DNA from: Rhodosorus marinus
Taxonomy: Eukaryota > Rhodophyta > Stylonematophyceae > Stylonematales > Stylonemataceae
Assembly: GCA_029953675.1 (NCBI GenBank)
Contig: JAMWBK010000003.1
Coordinates: forward strand, 1,612,001-1,676,000
Reading direction: 5' to 3'
DNA length: 64,000 nucleotides
The translations under genes were made by a program, and so were the position numbers. Below the pieces are notes generated by a model. That model saw only the letters and a list, made by a program, of their open reading frames with translations. It had not been told where the DNA came from and ran no database searches. Shown one piece after another: positions 46,319 through 55,765 of this stretch; position 1 is the stretch's first letter, and each line of letters begins with the position of its first letter.

Positions 46319-47191
46319 ATGTTCTGGTTCAGAGGTAAACGTAACGCAGCCAATCGATCAACCTCTGGAAAGTTGTTCACTGATCGCGGGAAAAAGAAAG
46401 GCATCTGGAGGACCCAGTTCACGATCACTTCCATAAGCTCGGAAATCCAGACTTCCCACTCTCCCACTTCCCCATTTAGTCGGAGCGATGCAATATGGCA
46501 TTCTCTTCTAAACCGAGGTCAATCATCCGGAAAACACGTTCGCTCTAAGTCACAACTCTCACACGCCAAACGATTTTCGTCACCCGAACCCACTTCGCCT
46601 TCAGACTCTATTACCTTGTCAAAGACGACACAACCCAAACCAAAACCAATCACTACAGGGAGGACATTATTCAATCTCCATGAGGACCCTTCAGCCAATT
46701 ATAAACAAAAGGCTGATTATTTTATCCAAAACAGTTCAGATCAATCAACTTTTGGTCCTTGTCGTCGTTTTTTTCCTTCAATCGAATTTTTAATGGAAAA
46801 TAGCAACAGGGGAGTGGTCACGAACGCGTGCATCGATGGGGCAAATGATATTCCCACCCCCCCGGGTTGTGATCGAGGACTTTCTCATTCGTTTAATTGT
46901 AAAACAAAAGAATTAACATGCCGGATATCGGAATTTGCGGTCGGTGAAATTTCTCCTATATCCCTTCCCCCCCCCTTCGCTCCATTGCCGAGAACTCGTT
47001 CTACTCGTTCTACTCGACTCTTTTTAATACGAATTCTGTTCAGCGCTCCACAAAATGCTTCACAAGAATCATTGGGGGTTGGGAGGGCACGGAGGACGTT
47101 TTGTGGGTCCGGAGGCTTATCTGATGAGTTGGTGGCCAGGGGGTGGGGAAAGCTGCCAACGAATAGTCAGAAGACGCCGCAATGCAATTGA
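46319..47191 (+). CDS. Hypothetical open frame of 290 residues
   Basis: No family recognised. The frame is Ser/Pro/Lys-rich, with blocks such as FSSPEPTSPSDS and PLPRTRSTRSTR, no clear fold and few hydrophobic helices. Base composition is A/C-rich in the first two thirds, much like non-coding leaders of minus-strand genes in this window, which weakens the case. It is the longest unexplained frame here. A preceding exon could supply LKSLADTSQAYRNHL. I consider it an orphan or chance frame. Confidence 0.25.
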   Translation: MFWFRGKRNAANRSTSGKLFTDRGKKKGIWRTQFTITSISSEIQTSHSPTSPFSRSDAIWHSLLNRGQSSGKHVRSKSQLSHAKRFSSPEPTSPSDSITLSKTTQPKPKPITTGRTLFNLHEDPSANYKQKADYFIQNSSDQSTFGPCRRFFPSIEFLMENSNRGVVTNACIDGANDIPTPPGCDRGLSHSFNCKTKELTCRISEFAVGEISPISLPPPFAPLPRTRSTRSTRLFLIRILFSAPQNASQESLGVGRARRTFCGSGGLSDELVARGWGKLPTNSQKTPQCN

Positions 47192-47884
47192 CCAACAAAT
47201 TTCGACTATTCATAAATACGGTACCCGTGGGAGCTTATGATTGGATATAAGAGACCGGATTCGGAAAACAATTGGTTATAATATATTAAATAAACGTACT
47301 ATTAACCAATGCATGAATTTCAAAAAAGAAAAACACATCTTTTAATCATTTCTGCATGTTATTACCTGGTTGGGGTATCCAACCGAAGTTTGCCCCGGGG
47401 CTCGACGCCAACCGCTGGTAAAACAACAAGAAAATCTACCACCTCCTCTCAAAAAGTTCGCGAAACCCGAACCCGGTTGTTTTAATTTTTTTATTTACAA
47501 TTTCCTTCCACGGATAACGATTGGGGGAAAAAATGCTAGCGAATATTTTTAATCGGAAAATGGTTTTTTGGTTGTATGGAGGAATATAAAATTTTGGTAA
47601 AAAACGTTTTATATTGGCTTGCAAGCTTTTTGGCCTGGTAAGGACCAAAATTTTTTTGGTTGGGGGGTTGGGGGATTTTTTTAACGGTATTTGTTGTTGT
47701 TTGGATGAGGAAAGGAGGAAAGAAAGGGGGATGGGAATTGGGTCGTTGGAGACGTGACCGTCGGTGGGAGTGAGGGGGAGGGACGTTGGGGAGTTGGATA
47801 GACGTAGTGTTTGGGGTGGGTGGGGTGGGGGGAGGGGTTGAGGATAGAGCTTCGGAGTTTAGAATCTGAAGTTTTGAGGATAGG
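47192..47884. promoter_or_regulatory. Upstream region of eEF3 with G-rich leader
   Basis: From about 47655 to 47880 the plus strand is almost free of C and strongly G-rich, including GGGGTGGGTGGGGTGGGGGG near 47812-47832, right before the eEF3 start. This G-run pattern could form G-quadruplexes on the coding strand. The stretch 47192-47640 is AT-rich and featureless. Confidence 0.5.
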
Positions 47885-50800
47885 ATGGCGAAGGTTGTGA
47901 TTACTGAGCCTGCGGGCAAGGCGACGGATGAGGAGGTGAAGACCAAGTTGACGGCGGCGCTGGCGAACCCGGACTCTGCTGCGGAGTTTGCATCCTTCGT
48001 CGCTGAGAATGGAGGAATTTTTGTGTTCAAGGAGACTTCTCTTCTTGATGAGCTGACGACGGTCATGCAGGGCACGAACAAGAAGAAGGGAGTGGAGAGA
48101 ACTGCAGCTTGTAGCATTGTCAACGAAATGGCCAAGGCCATGAAGGCCCCTGCAGAGCCGTATCTATCCAGCTTCATTGGGGTCATGCTCCAGCTTCTTG
48201 CAGATAAGGCAGGGAAGGCAGTCGGCGCTGCCGCGGAGGTTGCCGTCACAACTCTCGTTGACTCACTCAGCAACCAGGGAAAAAAAATGATCGCTCTCCC
48301 GCAGCTTCTCTCTGTGCTTGTCCCGGAGTCTAAATACCAGACGACTGCATTTGCCTTCTCACTGGTCACAAAGATCGCGAAAGAAGCGCCGGAAGAGCTA
48401 GGAAGTGCCTCCCCAGAGGTCGTTCCCTGTATCGGGCCCTTCCTCAATGATGCAAAGGCCTCTGTGGCACAGAATGCTAACGCCTGCATTGTCGCTATCT
48501 GCGACTCGATTGACAACACGGACGTGCAGCCGTTGGTTCCAGCGCTGATTTCTGCCCTGAAAAACCATAGTGAAGTCGAGGATTGTATTTTCAAGCTTGC
48601 GTCGACCACCTTTGTGCAGCAAGTTGAAAGGACTGCCCTTGCCATCACTGTTCCCTTGCTTAAGCGAGGGTTCCAAACAAGGAAAACTCCGGTGATGAGA
48701 ATGTGCGCGAGAATTATTGAGAATATGGCAAAACTCGTGGAGAGGAAGAGCGACATTGAGCCGTTCTTGCCGACTCTCATGCCCGCCCTTCAGCGAGCTG
48801 CCGACGAGGTCTCTGATCCTGAGGCAAGAGGAGTGTGCGCTTCCGCGGTAGAAGTACTGGATGCCAGATCGAAAGGTGTTGGAATGCAACCCGAGCCGGA
48901 ATCCGCGGAGATGGAGAAGATCAAGGCTACTTTGTGGACCTGCATAGACAAAACGGACAAGGTCGGAGATTTCTTCGAGCGGACGGCAAGCTTTATTTCT
49001 CTTTGCTGCGTTGCCTTGGTAGACGCGAAGGACATGGAGGTTGAGGCTTGGAAGGCCAACGTATCGGAATACGTAGAACAGTTCGTTGAGTCTGGAGATA
49101 TCGACGCTCTAGTCGCAGAATTTGCGAAGAAGTGTGAGGCCTTTGTTCAAGTGAAAGATGAGGAAGAAGAGGAGGAAGACGCGGAGCAGCTCTGTGACTG
49201 CAAGTTCTCGCTTGCATACGGAAATAAGGTTTTGTTCAACAACACGCGTATGAAGCTTAACAGAGGACTTCGATATGGACTGATCGGTGGCAACGAATCC
49301 GGAAAGACAACGCTCATGAGATCGATCGCAAATGGCCAGGTTGAAGGCTTCCCGTCGCCGGACGAAGTGAGAACGGTATTCGTTGAGGCAGATATTTTGG
49401 GAGAGCTATCTCACTTGAACATTATTGACTACGTATACCAAGATGAGAAAATTCAAGCCTACAACATCCCTAGGGAAGAAATCGAGAACGTGCTGGCTTC
49501 TGTAGGATTCACGAACATCATGATTTCAGGAGGTGTCTCACATCTTTCTGGAGGCTGGAGAATGAAGCTCGCCCTTGCGAGAGCTATGCTTCAGAAGGCT
49601 GATATTTTGCTCATGGACGAGCCAACCAACCATCTGGACGTTGTCAACGTGAAGTGGGTGGAGTCCTATTTGATGGGTTTGAAGAATGTCACCGCCATCA
49701 TTGTGTCGCATGACAGCGGTCTGCTTGAAAGAGTTTGCTCCAACATTATTCACATTGACGCCCTGAAACTCAAGCAGTACAAGGGCAACCTCTCAGAATT
49801 TGTGAAGAAGGTCCCCGCCGCGAAGTCCTTCTTTGAGCTGAAGTCCACCAAGATCCACTTCAGTTTCCCCCAGCCTGGAATTCTGGAAGGTATCACCTCG
49901 AAGGGAAAGGCCATCATGAAGATGGATGGTGTGGAGTTCACGTACCCAGGAGTGCATAGGCCACAAGTGTCTGGTGTGACTATTCGAATCGCTCTGGCCA
50001 GTCGAGTTGCGTGCATTGGCCCGAACGGTGCTGGAAAGTCTACTATCATCAAGCTTTTGACTGGCGAGCTTGTCCCAGATGTGGGAACAGTCTGGAAGCA
50101 TCCCAACTGCAGAGTTGCGTACGTCGCGCAGCACGCTTTCCATCATATTGAGAACCATTTGGAGCTTACTCCAAACCAGTACATTCAGTGGCGATACCAA
50201 TATGGAGACGACAAAGAAGCCCTTGTGAAGTCGTCCATGGTGGTTACGGACGATGAACTGAAGGCGATGAAGCAGCCCATCCAATACACGTGGAAGTCCG
50301 AGGATGGCCTCAAGACGTTCACGGACAAACTTGTTATCAAGGACATGCTTGGCAGCAGAAGGACCGTTAAGGGAACGAAAGCAGACTATGAGTATGAGGT
50401 TTCTTTTGAGAACAAACCCACGCAATTCACCGCCTGGTTGCCAACGGAGAAGCTCGAGGGTGCTGGATGGAATAAGCACCTGAAGGCTGTTGATGAGAAG
50501 GTTGCAGCCCGCGCTGCTGCCTACGAGACTCCGTTGACGAGCTCGAACGTGGAAAAGCATCTCGAGAACACCGGCCTGGACAAGGAGTACGGAACTCACA
50601 CCAGAATTGGAGCCCTTTCCGGAGGTCAAAAGGTTAAGGTTGTCTTGGCCGCCGCTATGTGGAATCATCCCCACATTGTCATCTTGGATGAGCCGACCAA
50701 CTACTTGGACCGAGAGTCGCTGGGAGCTTTGGCAGAAGCAATTCAGGGCTTTGACGGTGGTGTCGTTTTGATCAGCCATAACTCAGAGTTCACCAAGGCT

Positions 50801-51088
50801 GTGTGCCCGGAGACCTGGGTGATGAGCCCCGCGACAGAGACCGAGCCCGGAAAATTGGATGTCCAGGGTGATGCTGACTGGATGAAGGAAGCATTGAAGG
50901 AGAAGATTGAGGTTAAGCAGATTGACGAAATGATCGACGGCTTCGGAAACACCGTGAAGATTAAGCCGCAGAAGAAGAAGACGATGTCCAGGGCCGAGAA
51001 GAAGAAGTTGGAGCGCAAGAGAGCCGCACAAAAGAGAAACGGAGAATATTTCGTTGGAATCAACGGCTCCGACGACGAGGACTTCTAA
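47885..51088 (+). CDS. Translation elongation factor 3 (eEF3)
   Basis: Ribosome-bound ABC-F ATPase that helps eject E-site tRNA during elongation. One uninterrupted frame of 1067 residues (yeast 1044), with G/C-ending codon preference typical of very highly expressed genes. Residues 1-330 are HEAT repeats, then a four-helix region to about 440. ABC1: Walker A GGNESGKTT (about 467), signature LSGGWRMK (about 553), Walker B ILLMDEPTNHLD (about 575). ABC2: Walker A GPNGAGKST (about 711), the chromodomain-like insert about 770-870, signature ALSGGQKVK (about 910), Walker B VILDEPTNYLD (about 932). The Lys-rich tail (KKKTMSRAEKKKLERKR) matches the fungal ribosome-binding tail. Both signature-before-Walker-B orders and the insert exclude ordinary ABCF/GCN20 proteins. 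Confidence 0.97.
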   Translation: MAKVVITEPAGKATDEEVKTKLTAALANPDSAAEFASFVAENGGIFVFKETSLLDELTTVMQGTNKKKGVERTAACSIVNEMAKAMKAPAEPYLSSFIGVMLQLLADKAGKAVGAAAEVAVTTLVDSLSNQGKKMIALPQLLSVLVPESKYQTTAFAFSLVTKIAKEAPEELGSASPEVVPCIGPFLNDAKASVAQNANACIVAICDSIDNTDVQPLVPALISALKNHSEVEDCIFKLASTTFVQQVERTALAITVPLLKRGFQTRKTPVMRMCARIIENMAKLVERKSDIEPFLPTLMPALQRAADEVSDPEARGVCASAVEVLDARSKGVGMQPEPESAEMEKIKATLWTCIDKTDKVGDFFERTASFISLCCVALVDAKDMEVEAWKANVSEYVEQFVESGDIDALVAEFAKKCEAFVQVKDEEEEEEDAEQLCDCKFSLAYGNKVLFNNTRMKLNRGLRYGLIGGNESGKTTLMRSIANGQVEGFPSPDEVRTVFVEADILGELSHLNIIDYVYQDEKIQAYNIPREEIENVLASVGFTNIMISGGVSHLSGGWRMKLALARAMLQKADILLMDEPTNHLDVVNVKWVESYLMGLKNVTAIIVSHDSGLLERVCSNIIHIDALKLKQYKGNLSEFVKKVPAAKSFFELKSTKIHFSFPQPGILEGITSKGKAIMKMDGVEFTYPGVHRPQVSGVTIRIALASRVACIGPNGAGKSTIIKLLTGELVPDVGTVWKHPNCRVAYVAQHAFHHIENHLELTPNQYIQWRYQYGDDKEALVKSSMVVTDDELKAMKQPIQYTWKSEDGLKTFTDKLVIKDMLGSRRTVKGTKADYEYEVSFENKPTQFTAWLPTEKLEGAGWNKHLKAVDEKVAARAAAYETPLTSSNVEKHLENTGLDKEYGTHTRIGALSGGQKVKVVLAAAMWNHPHIVILDEPTNYLDRESLGALAEAIQGFDGGVVLISHNSEFTKAVCPETWVMSPATETEPGKLDVQGDADWMKEALKEKIEVKQIDEMIDGFGNTVKIKPQKKKTMSRAEKKKLERKRAAQKRNGEYFVGINGSDDEDF

Positions 51089-51641
51089 GCGCCGTCCGTG
51101 CTTACAATGTCAACGTAACATTTTATACAGGATCAGCTCAACTTTTCTATATCTACTCTTTGCTTTTCTAACGTAGTTTGCCTTTCTCCCTTGAACCTAA
51201 ACTGATAAGAAAATAAAAAGGTGGTTTTCCAGAAACAATGAACACTGGGCGCACACACCCTGCGTACGAGTTGAGAATTCTTTTGTAGGGTACTGAAAGC
51301 AGTCTTCCACGTTCCAGGTCGGGTTTGGGGAAGCCACATACTCGAATAGTCTTGCTTTCTCCCCTCGGTTCCTCTTGGTGAACTGTTAAAGGTGAGATGG
51401 GAGGGTTTATGAGCTTTTGAAACGTTTTGGAACTGATGAGGTGCACTCAGTCGGACTATTTCTTGAAGACGCAGTTAACCACTTCCGAGTGGCCACCGCG
51501 ATGGGACCCCTTATCTCTTTTTTTCTTCCGATTACGTCTGGATGCAGTAGAACACCCGGTATTCACGGATAGAGAGACAACTGGCGAGGCAGTTTGCAGC
51601 CTCATGATGACGAGACGTCCAGGCTGTATGATACCAGATAT

Positions 51642-51777
51642 GATGAGACCAGTTGTTGAGTCACTGTGAACCCGCTTGTCCTTGTAGATCTCTGCAAAAA
51701 AAAAAAAAAAAAAAAAAGCTGGTTGCTTCCTAGGAGCTCATCATCTTGAGAATCTCTGTTCAGCAACTGGTCTCATC
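51642..51777. repeat. Inverted repeat enclosing A22 tract
   Basis: Arms GATGAGACCAGTTGTTG and CAGCAACTGGTCTCATC pair at 16 of 17 positions across a 102-bp loop that contains 22 consecutive A. It could be a hairpin RNA, a processed-transcript scar or chance. Confidence 0.55.
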
Positions 51778-51910
51778 GCCTACGGACTACAGGCAGGTTG
51801 GATAGCAACGGATCTGAGACAACTGCTGGCATCGTGACGCAAAACGAGGAGCAAGCCTGCCGAGATATGGACAATCAGTAACTAAAAGCATCAAGATTTT
51901 CAAGTTTGAA

Positions 51911-51966
51911 GACAGACTGTCCTACAACGTAGACAGACTGTCCATTTCTACTCAGACAGACTGTTC
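51911..51966. repeat. Three spaced GACAGACTGTCC palindromes
   Basis: Copies at 51911-51922, 51931-51943 and 51953-51966 (last base pair altered) are spaced about 20-21 bp, roughly two helical turns. They face the Aurora gene about 400 bp downstream. Confidence 0.8.
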
Positions 51967-52357
51967 AACAATGATCGTAGAATTTCAGTCAAAATGCTTT
52001 TTAAATGATTGAGTTAGCCGTTACACTATTCTTGCTTTTTTTGGTATTCTTTCTGATCAGTTTTGAAACTCCCTGGGTAGCTTTCGATGATAGTTCGAGT
52101 TGATGGGTGGCTTTTAGGATGAGTGAGAAACGGTAAGAGTGGGTAGGTATTGCCTTAATTGATGAAGCAGAGAGTTCTCGCAGAGGTGAGAGTGAGGAGG
52201 ATGTGACTGACGGCGAATGGCAGGGTTTCTGATTTCTGCAGGGGTTGATGATGGCAGGCACTGAGGGTACCGTTTGAATGAGCTGAGAAGGAGACCTGGC
52301 AGTTTGTAATTGAGGAGTTCTTTTGAGTCTGGATTTACCTTAAGAGACCTGCTGAAG

Positions 52358-53710
52358 ATGATGAAAAGGATTGGCACCTTCCTGTCCTCTACTCCTACCA
52401 AGGGCGGCGCTACTGTAAGATTTGGACCAAAATCGGGGGTGATGGAGATGACTTAGATTCGTGCAAATTCTGATTTAATCGCTTTCCTCTGCCACTTTTC
52501 ATTGTTCTGTCATCCGGAATGGGGTAAAAGCAGCTTGAGAATAGTGAATTGGACAAAGAGAATCAGCAATCGAACTCCACAGGGGCAAGCATGGCTGCGG
52601 ATAAGGATGAAAAGCTGAAAGCCGTATCGACAACAAATCCCGTGGAAAACGTGCAAAAGCAGAAAGCCTTGTCATCTGCAGATGGATTAGAAAATATGCA
52701 GCAGGTTGCCAATGCAGTGGAATCCATCAAGGTCCAGAGTGCGGCTCATCAGGAGAACGCCTCTGCCGAAACCCAAAGCAGAAGTGCCACGGAAAAGAGA
52801 GAACGGAGATGGACACTCGATGACTTCGATATCGGAAAGCCCCTTGGAAAGGGCAAGTTCGGAAACGTTTACCTGGCCCGGGAAAAGCAGTCGAAATATG
52901 TGGTTGCTCTGAAAGTGCTCTATAAGAGTCAACTGACAAAGTCCGGTGTGGAGCACCAACTTCGGAGGGAGATCGAGATCCAGAGCCATCTGCGGCATCC
53001 TAACATTCTCAGACTCTTCGGCTACTTCTACGACCAGAATCGAGTCTATCTCATCCTCGAGTTTGCAGCCAAAGGGGAACTATACAAGGAACTTACCAAG
53101 TGCACAAGATTTTCCGAAGAAAGAAGCGCCACATATATTGCACAAATGGCGCACGCACTCCACTACTGCCACAAGGTGGGTCTCCGCTCCGTTCCGCTGT
53201 ACAGGATGACAGATGGTGTGCATTGGTTCCTTACCTTTTTTTGTTTCTACTTTCCGAAACCTGCAGAAACATATTATTCACCGAGACATCAAGCCCGAGA
53301 ATCTACTGCTCGGACTCAAAGGAGAGCTGAAGATCGCGGACTTCGGATGGTCTGTACATGCGCCAAACTCGCGAAGAACAACATTCTGTGGCACACTTGA
53401 CTACCTCCCTCCAGAGATGGTTGAGGGCAGGGATCATGATTCCACGGTTGACTTGTGGAGTCTCGGAGTTCTCATGTATGAGTTCCTCTGTGGACAGCCG
53501 CCGTTCGAAGCGCAGACAAGAAACGAGACATATAGAAGGATCTCCAGGGTCGACTTGGTGTTCCCTTCACATGTCAGTGAAGAAGCGAAAGACCTGATGT
53601 CCAAGCTGCTAGCGAAGGACCCGTCAAAGCGAATCTCGCTTGTCAAAGTATTAGAACATAACTGGATCCTGAAATACGTCACTAATCCACCTAAAATTAC
53701 TCAAAGTTGA
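52358..53710 (+). CDS. Aurora kinase
   Basis: Mitotic serine/threonine kinase controlling spindle and chromosome behaviour. Three exons: a mini-exon 52358-52414, then 52534-53175 and 53267-53710, total 380 residues. Without the mini-exon the frame has no ATG before 52591. The tail contains DKENQQ, a KEN-box degron for the APC/C as in Aurora A. The kinase domain starts at about residue 110: [23 protein letters not shown], the Aurora-type [22 protein letters not shown] and the T-loop [16 protein letters not shown] with the activating Thr. The sequence then follows [13 protein letters not shown], and the C-lobe ends [18 protein letters not shown] and the [11 protein letters not shown] block are Aurora hallmarks. 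Whether it is the A or B type cannot be told. Confidence 0.94.
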
Positions 53711-54113
53711 AAATAAAACAACTAAATCGTCGTCGGAACGAACCAAGCTCCGCCCACTTCCCATTATGCATGTAGCCATTTCCAAAATGTCCAGAGCCAC
53801 AACTTTTGACCACGTCCACGGAATTTTGATGGGTTCTGAGCAGTGGGGATGCAGGCCGCGAGTCTCCCACGAGTACAAAGGTCTACCCAACACGCCTCCG
53901 CGTGAACTATTACACCAAATTGACCAGTTGTGTTTACTTTGCTTGTGGAAAGGGGAAATCGTATTCTTCAATTTCATCCTCTTGACTTCTTCTGGAGGAA
54001 GCGGGCCGGTTCAAGCTTCCATCCGCTCGCATTTACAAACCTACGGCTTTACCAGCAGCAGACTAACGTTCTTTTCAGTGTGGGCACGACTTTAGGGCTG
54101 CGTCAGATCACCC
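53711..54113. other. Convergent 3' spacer, Aurora and HOP
   Basis: About 400 bp between the two stop codons. Overlapping frames on both strands are not conserved-looking. Nothing recognised beyond the two 3' UTRs. Confidence 0.5.
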
Positions 54114-55765
54114 TTAGCGAGACGCAACTCGCACAACGCCAGCGGCGATGAGCTTCTTAATCTTGTCAGCCATGACCTGTACAGAAGTAGCCGTTTGTTC
54201 ACAGAAAGAGCTTTAGATGCCAGCTGGTTGGGACTCAAGTGAATGCTATGCTGAAGGACATTTCGATCTGAGGCTTACGGGATCCTCCAACGCCTTCTGA
54301 GCGTATTCAGGCTTTTCAGACATTTCTTTAAGGACCTGCGTCACGCCGGGATCCGAGAGAATCTTCTGAATCTCTGGATCAGCCATTGCCTTCTTGACTT
54401 GCTCCTCATCGACCTCATCAGAATTCTGAAAAACAAGTAAGAAAAACCCGGATCACGCTTCATGAGCTGGTTCTCGGATTGTCGCAATTTGCATGGCAGG
54501 CACAGAAAGAGTCTTGTCAGCGACTTACCGCTGTCTGCTGTACCGTAGCCATTACCCGCTGGTAGTCCATCCTTAGATCCGGGTTGCCTGGGTCCATCTC
54601 CATCGCGGTTTTGTACGCCTATTGAATGTTGCGCACATGCCACAAGTCAGAGGCCTGGCCATCTACTAGTAAATCAGGATTTGTTTGCAGCATACCTCCA
54701 ACGATTTATGATACTCCTTCATGAAAAAGTGTATGCTGCCCTTTCTTGAGTACGCCTTCGTGTACTTGGGATCCAATTCAAGGCATTTCTCGCAGTCTTT
54801 CAGCGCAAACGGGAACTCCCTGTAGCAATAAGAAATGAAATAGTACAAAAAACTTAGCACAACCGTCACTAGTAAGAAGTACGTCCATTGAACGGCCCGA
54901 AGACATACCCCAACTTCATATAGGCAGCTGCACGATTCGAGTACGGAGCAGGGTCCTCTGGATTCCTTCTGATAGCCTCTGTATATCTGTGCGCAGAGAT
55001 TCGGGAACGTTGAGTTTCGTCTGGGCCGGACAAACTCGTATATCCAACAAGCCGCGGCTAATGGAACACTTACTTCTGAATAGCCTCAGGGTACTTGCCG
55101 CTCTTGAAAAACTCATTACCAGCCTTTCTCTCATCCTGTGACTTTTCCGGATTCATGTACGCGCGCTCTTCCTCTTCCGCCTTCCTCTTTTTCGTATCGC
55201 GCAAGCTTGTGTACACCTTATCATCGTGTGCCTCAAGCAGTGACTTTTCATAAGCTTCGATGGCGTTTGATAGCTCTCCCTTCTTCACAAAAGCATTTCC
55301 TAAGCCAGACGGCGCGCCGTGCAGTGTTCAGTATCCTGTGAGTATATCCTCTGGAATCCTGGGGATCCTTACCGATTCTAGCATGTGCACGGGCAATGAT
55401 CTTGAAGTCGGTGTGGAGCCCTCGCTCCTTGTTCTGCTTGATGACCTCTTCACAGTCTGCTATCGCGCCATCGAGATCGTTCATTTCGAATTTCACCGCA
55501 GAGCTGGGACATAGAATGAGGAACAAATTACGTCAGGAAGCAGCTTCCCACAGCGAGACAGCGCAAAAAAGATGACCAAAACGAACGGATAGGCATACCG
55601 GTTGGTCAAGAACGACATCTCATCTGGATTCAACTCCATCGCCTTGTTATAGTGCTCAATCGCCTTGTCAAACTCCTTGTTCTTGTAAGCTTCATTTCCC
55701 AACGCCTTCTCAGCAAGCGCATCTTTGATCTTCTGATCGTCTTTCGGAACCTCAGCTTCAGCCAT
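54114..55765 (-). CDS. Short HOP/STI1 co-chaperone lacking TPR1-DP1
   Basis: HOP links HSP70 and HSP90 during client transfer. Eight exons: 55765-55599, 55503-55373, 55299-55074, 54986-54909, 54819-54696, 54618-54529, 54425-54279 and 54176-54114, total 341 residues, all phases closing. It contains TPR2A (GNEAYKNKEFDKAIEHYNKAMELNP), the linker ERAYMNPEKSQDERKAGNEFF leading into TPR2B (NRAAAYMKLGEFPFALKDCEK), and the DP2/STI1 domain (ADPEIQKILSDP...). The N-terminal TPR1-DP1 half of yeast and human STI1 (543 residues) is absent. The start Met lies in a typical acidic leader (MAEAEVPKDDQ). Nematode STI-1 has the same short layout, so this is a known functional form. Confidence 0.93.

Larger units (their letters stand above)
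51089..52357. other. Intergenic region between eEF3 and Aurora
   Basis: Contains the eEF3 3' UTR. It also holds a 17-bp inverted repeat (51642-51658 with 51761-51777, one mismatch) around a run of 22 A (51696-51717), and three tandem-spaced GACAGACTGTCC palindromes at 51911-51966. Then comes a G-rich, C-poor leader (52080-52300) ahead of the Aurora gene. Confidence 0.55.

Noticed and set aside
47536-48780. A 414-residue minus-strand frame
   Set aside because: It is antisense to eEF3, whose strong codon bias leaves the opposite strand open. The sense protein is unmistakable.
49793-50779. A 328-residue minus-strand frame
   Set aside because: Another antisense shadow of the eEF3 ABC2 domain, with no family likeness.
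53651-54095. Overlapping frames on both strands between Aurora and HOP
   Set aside because: They lie in a convergent 3' spacer and match no family.
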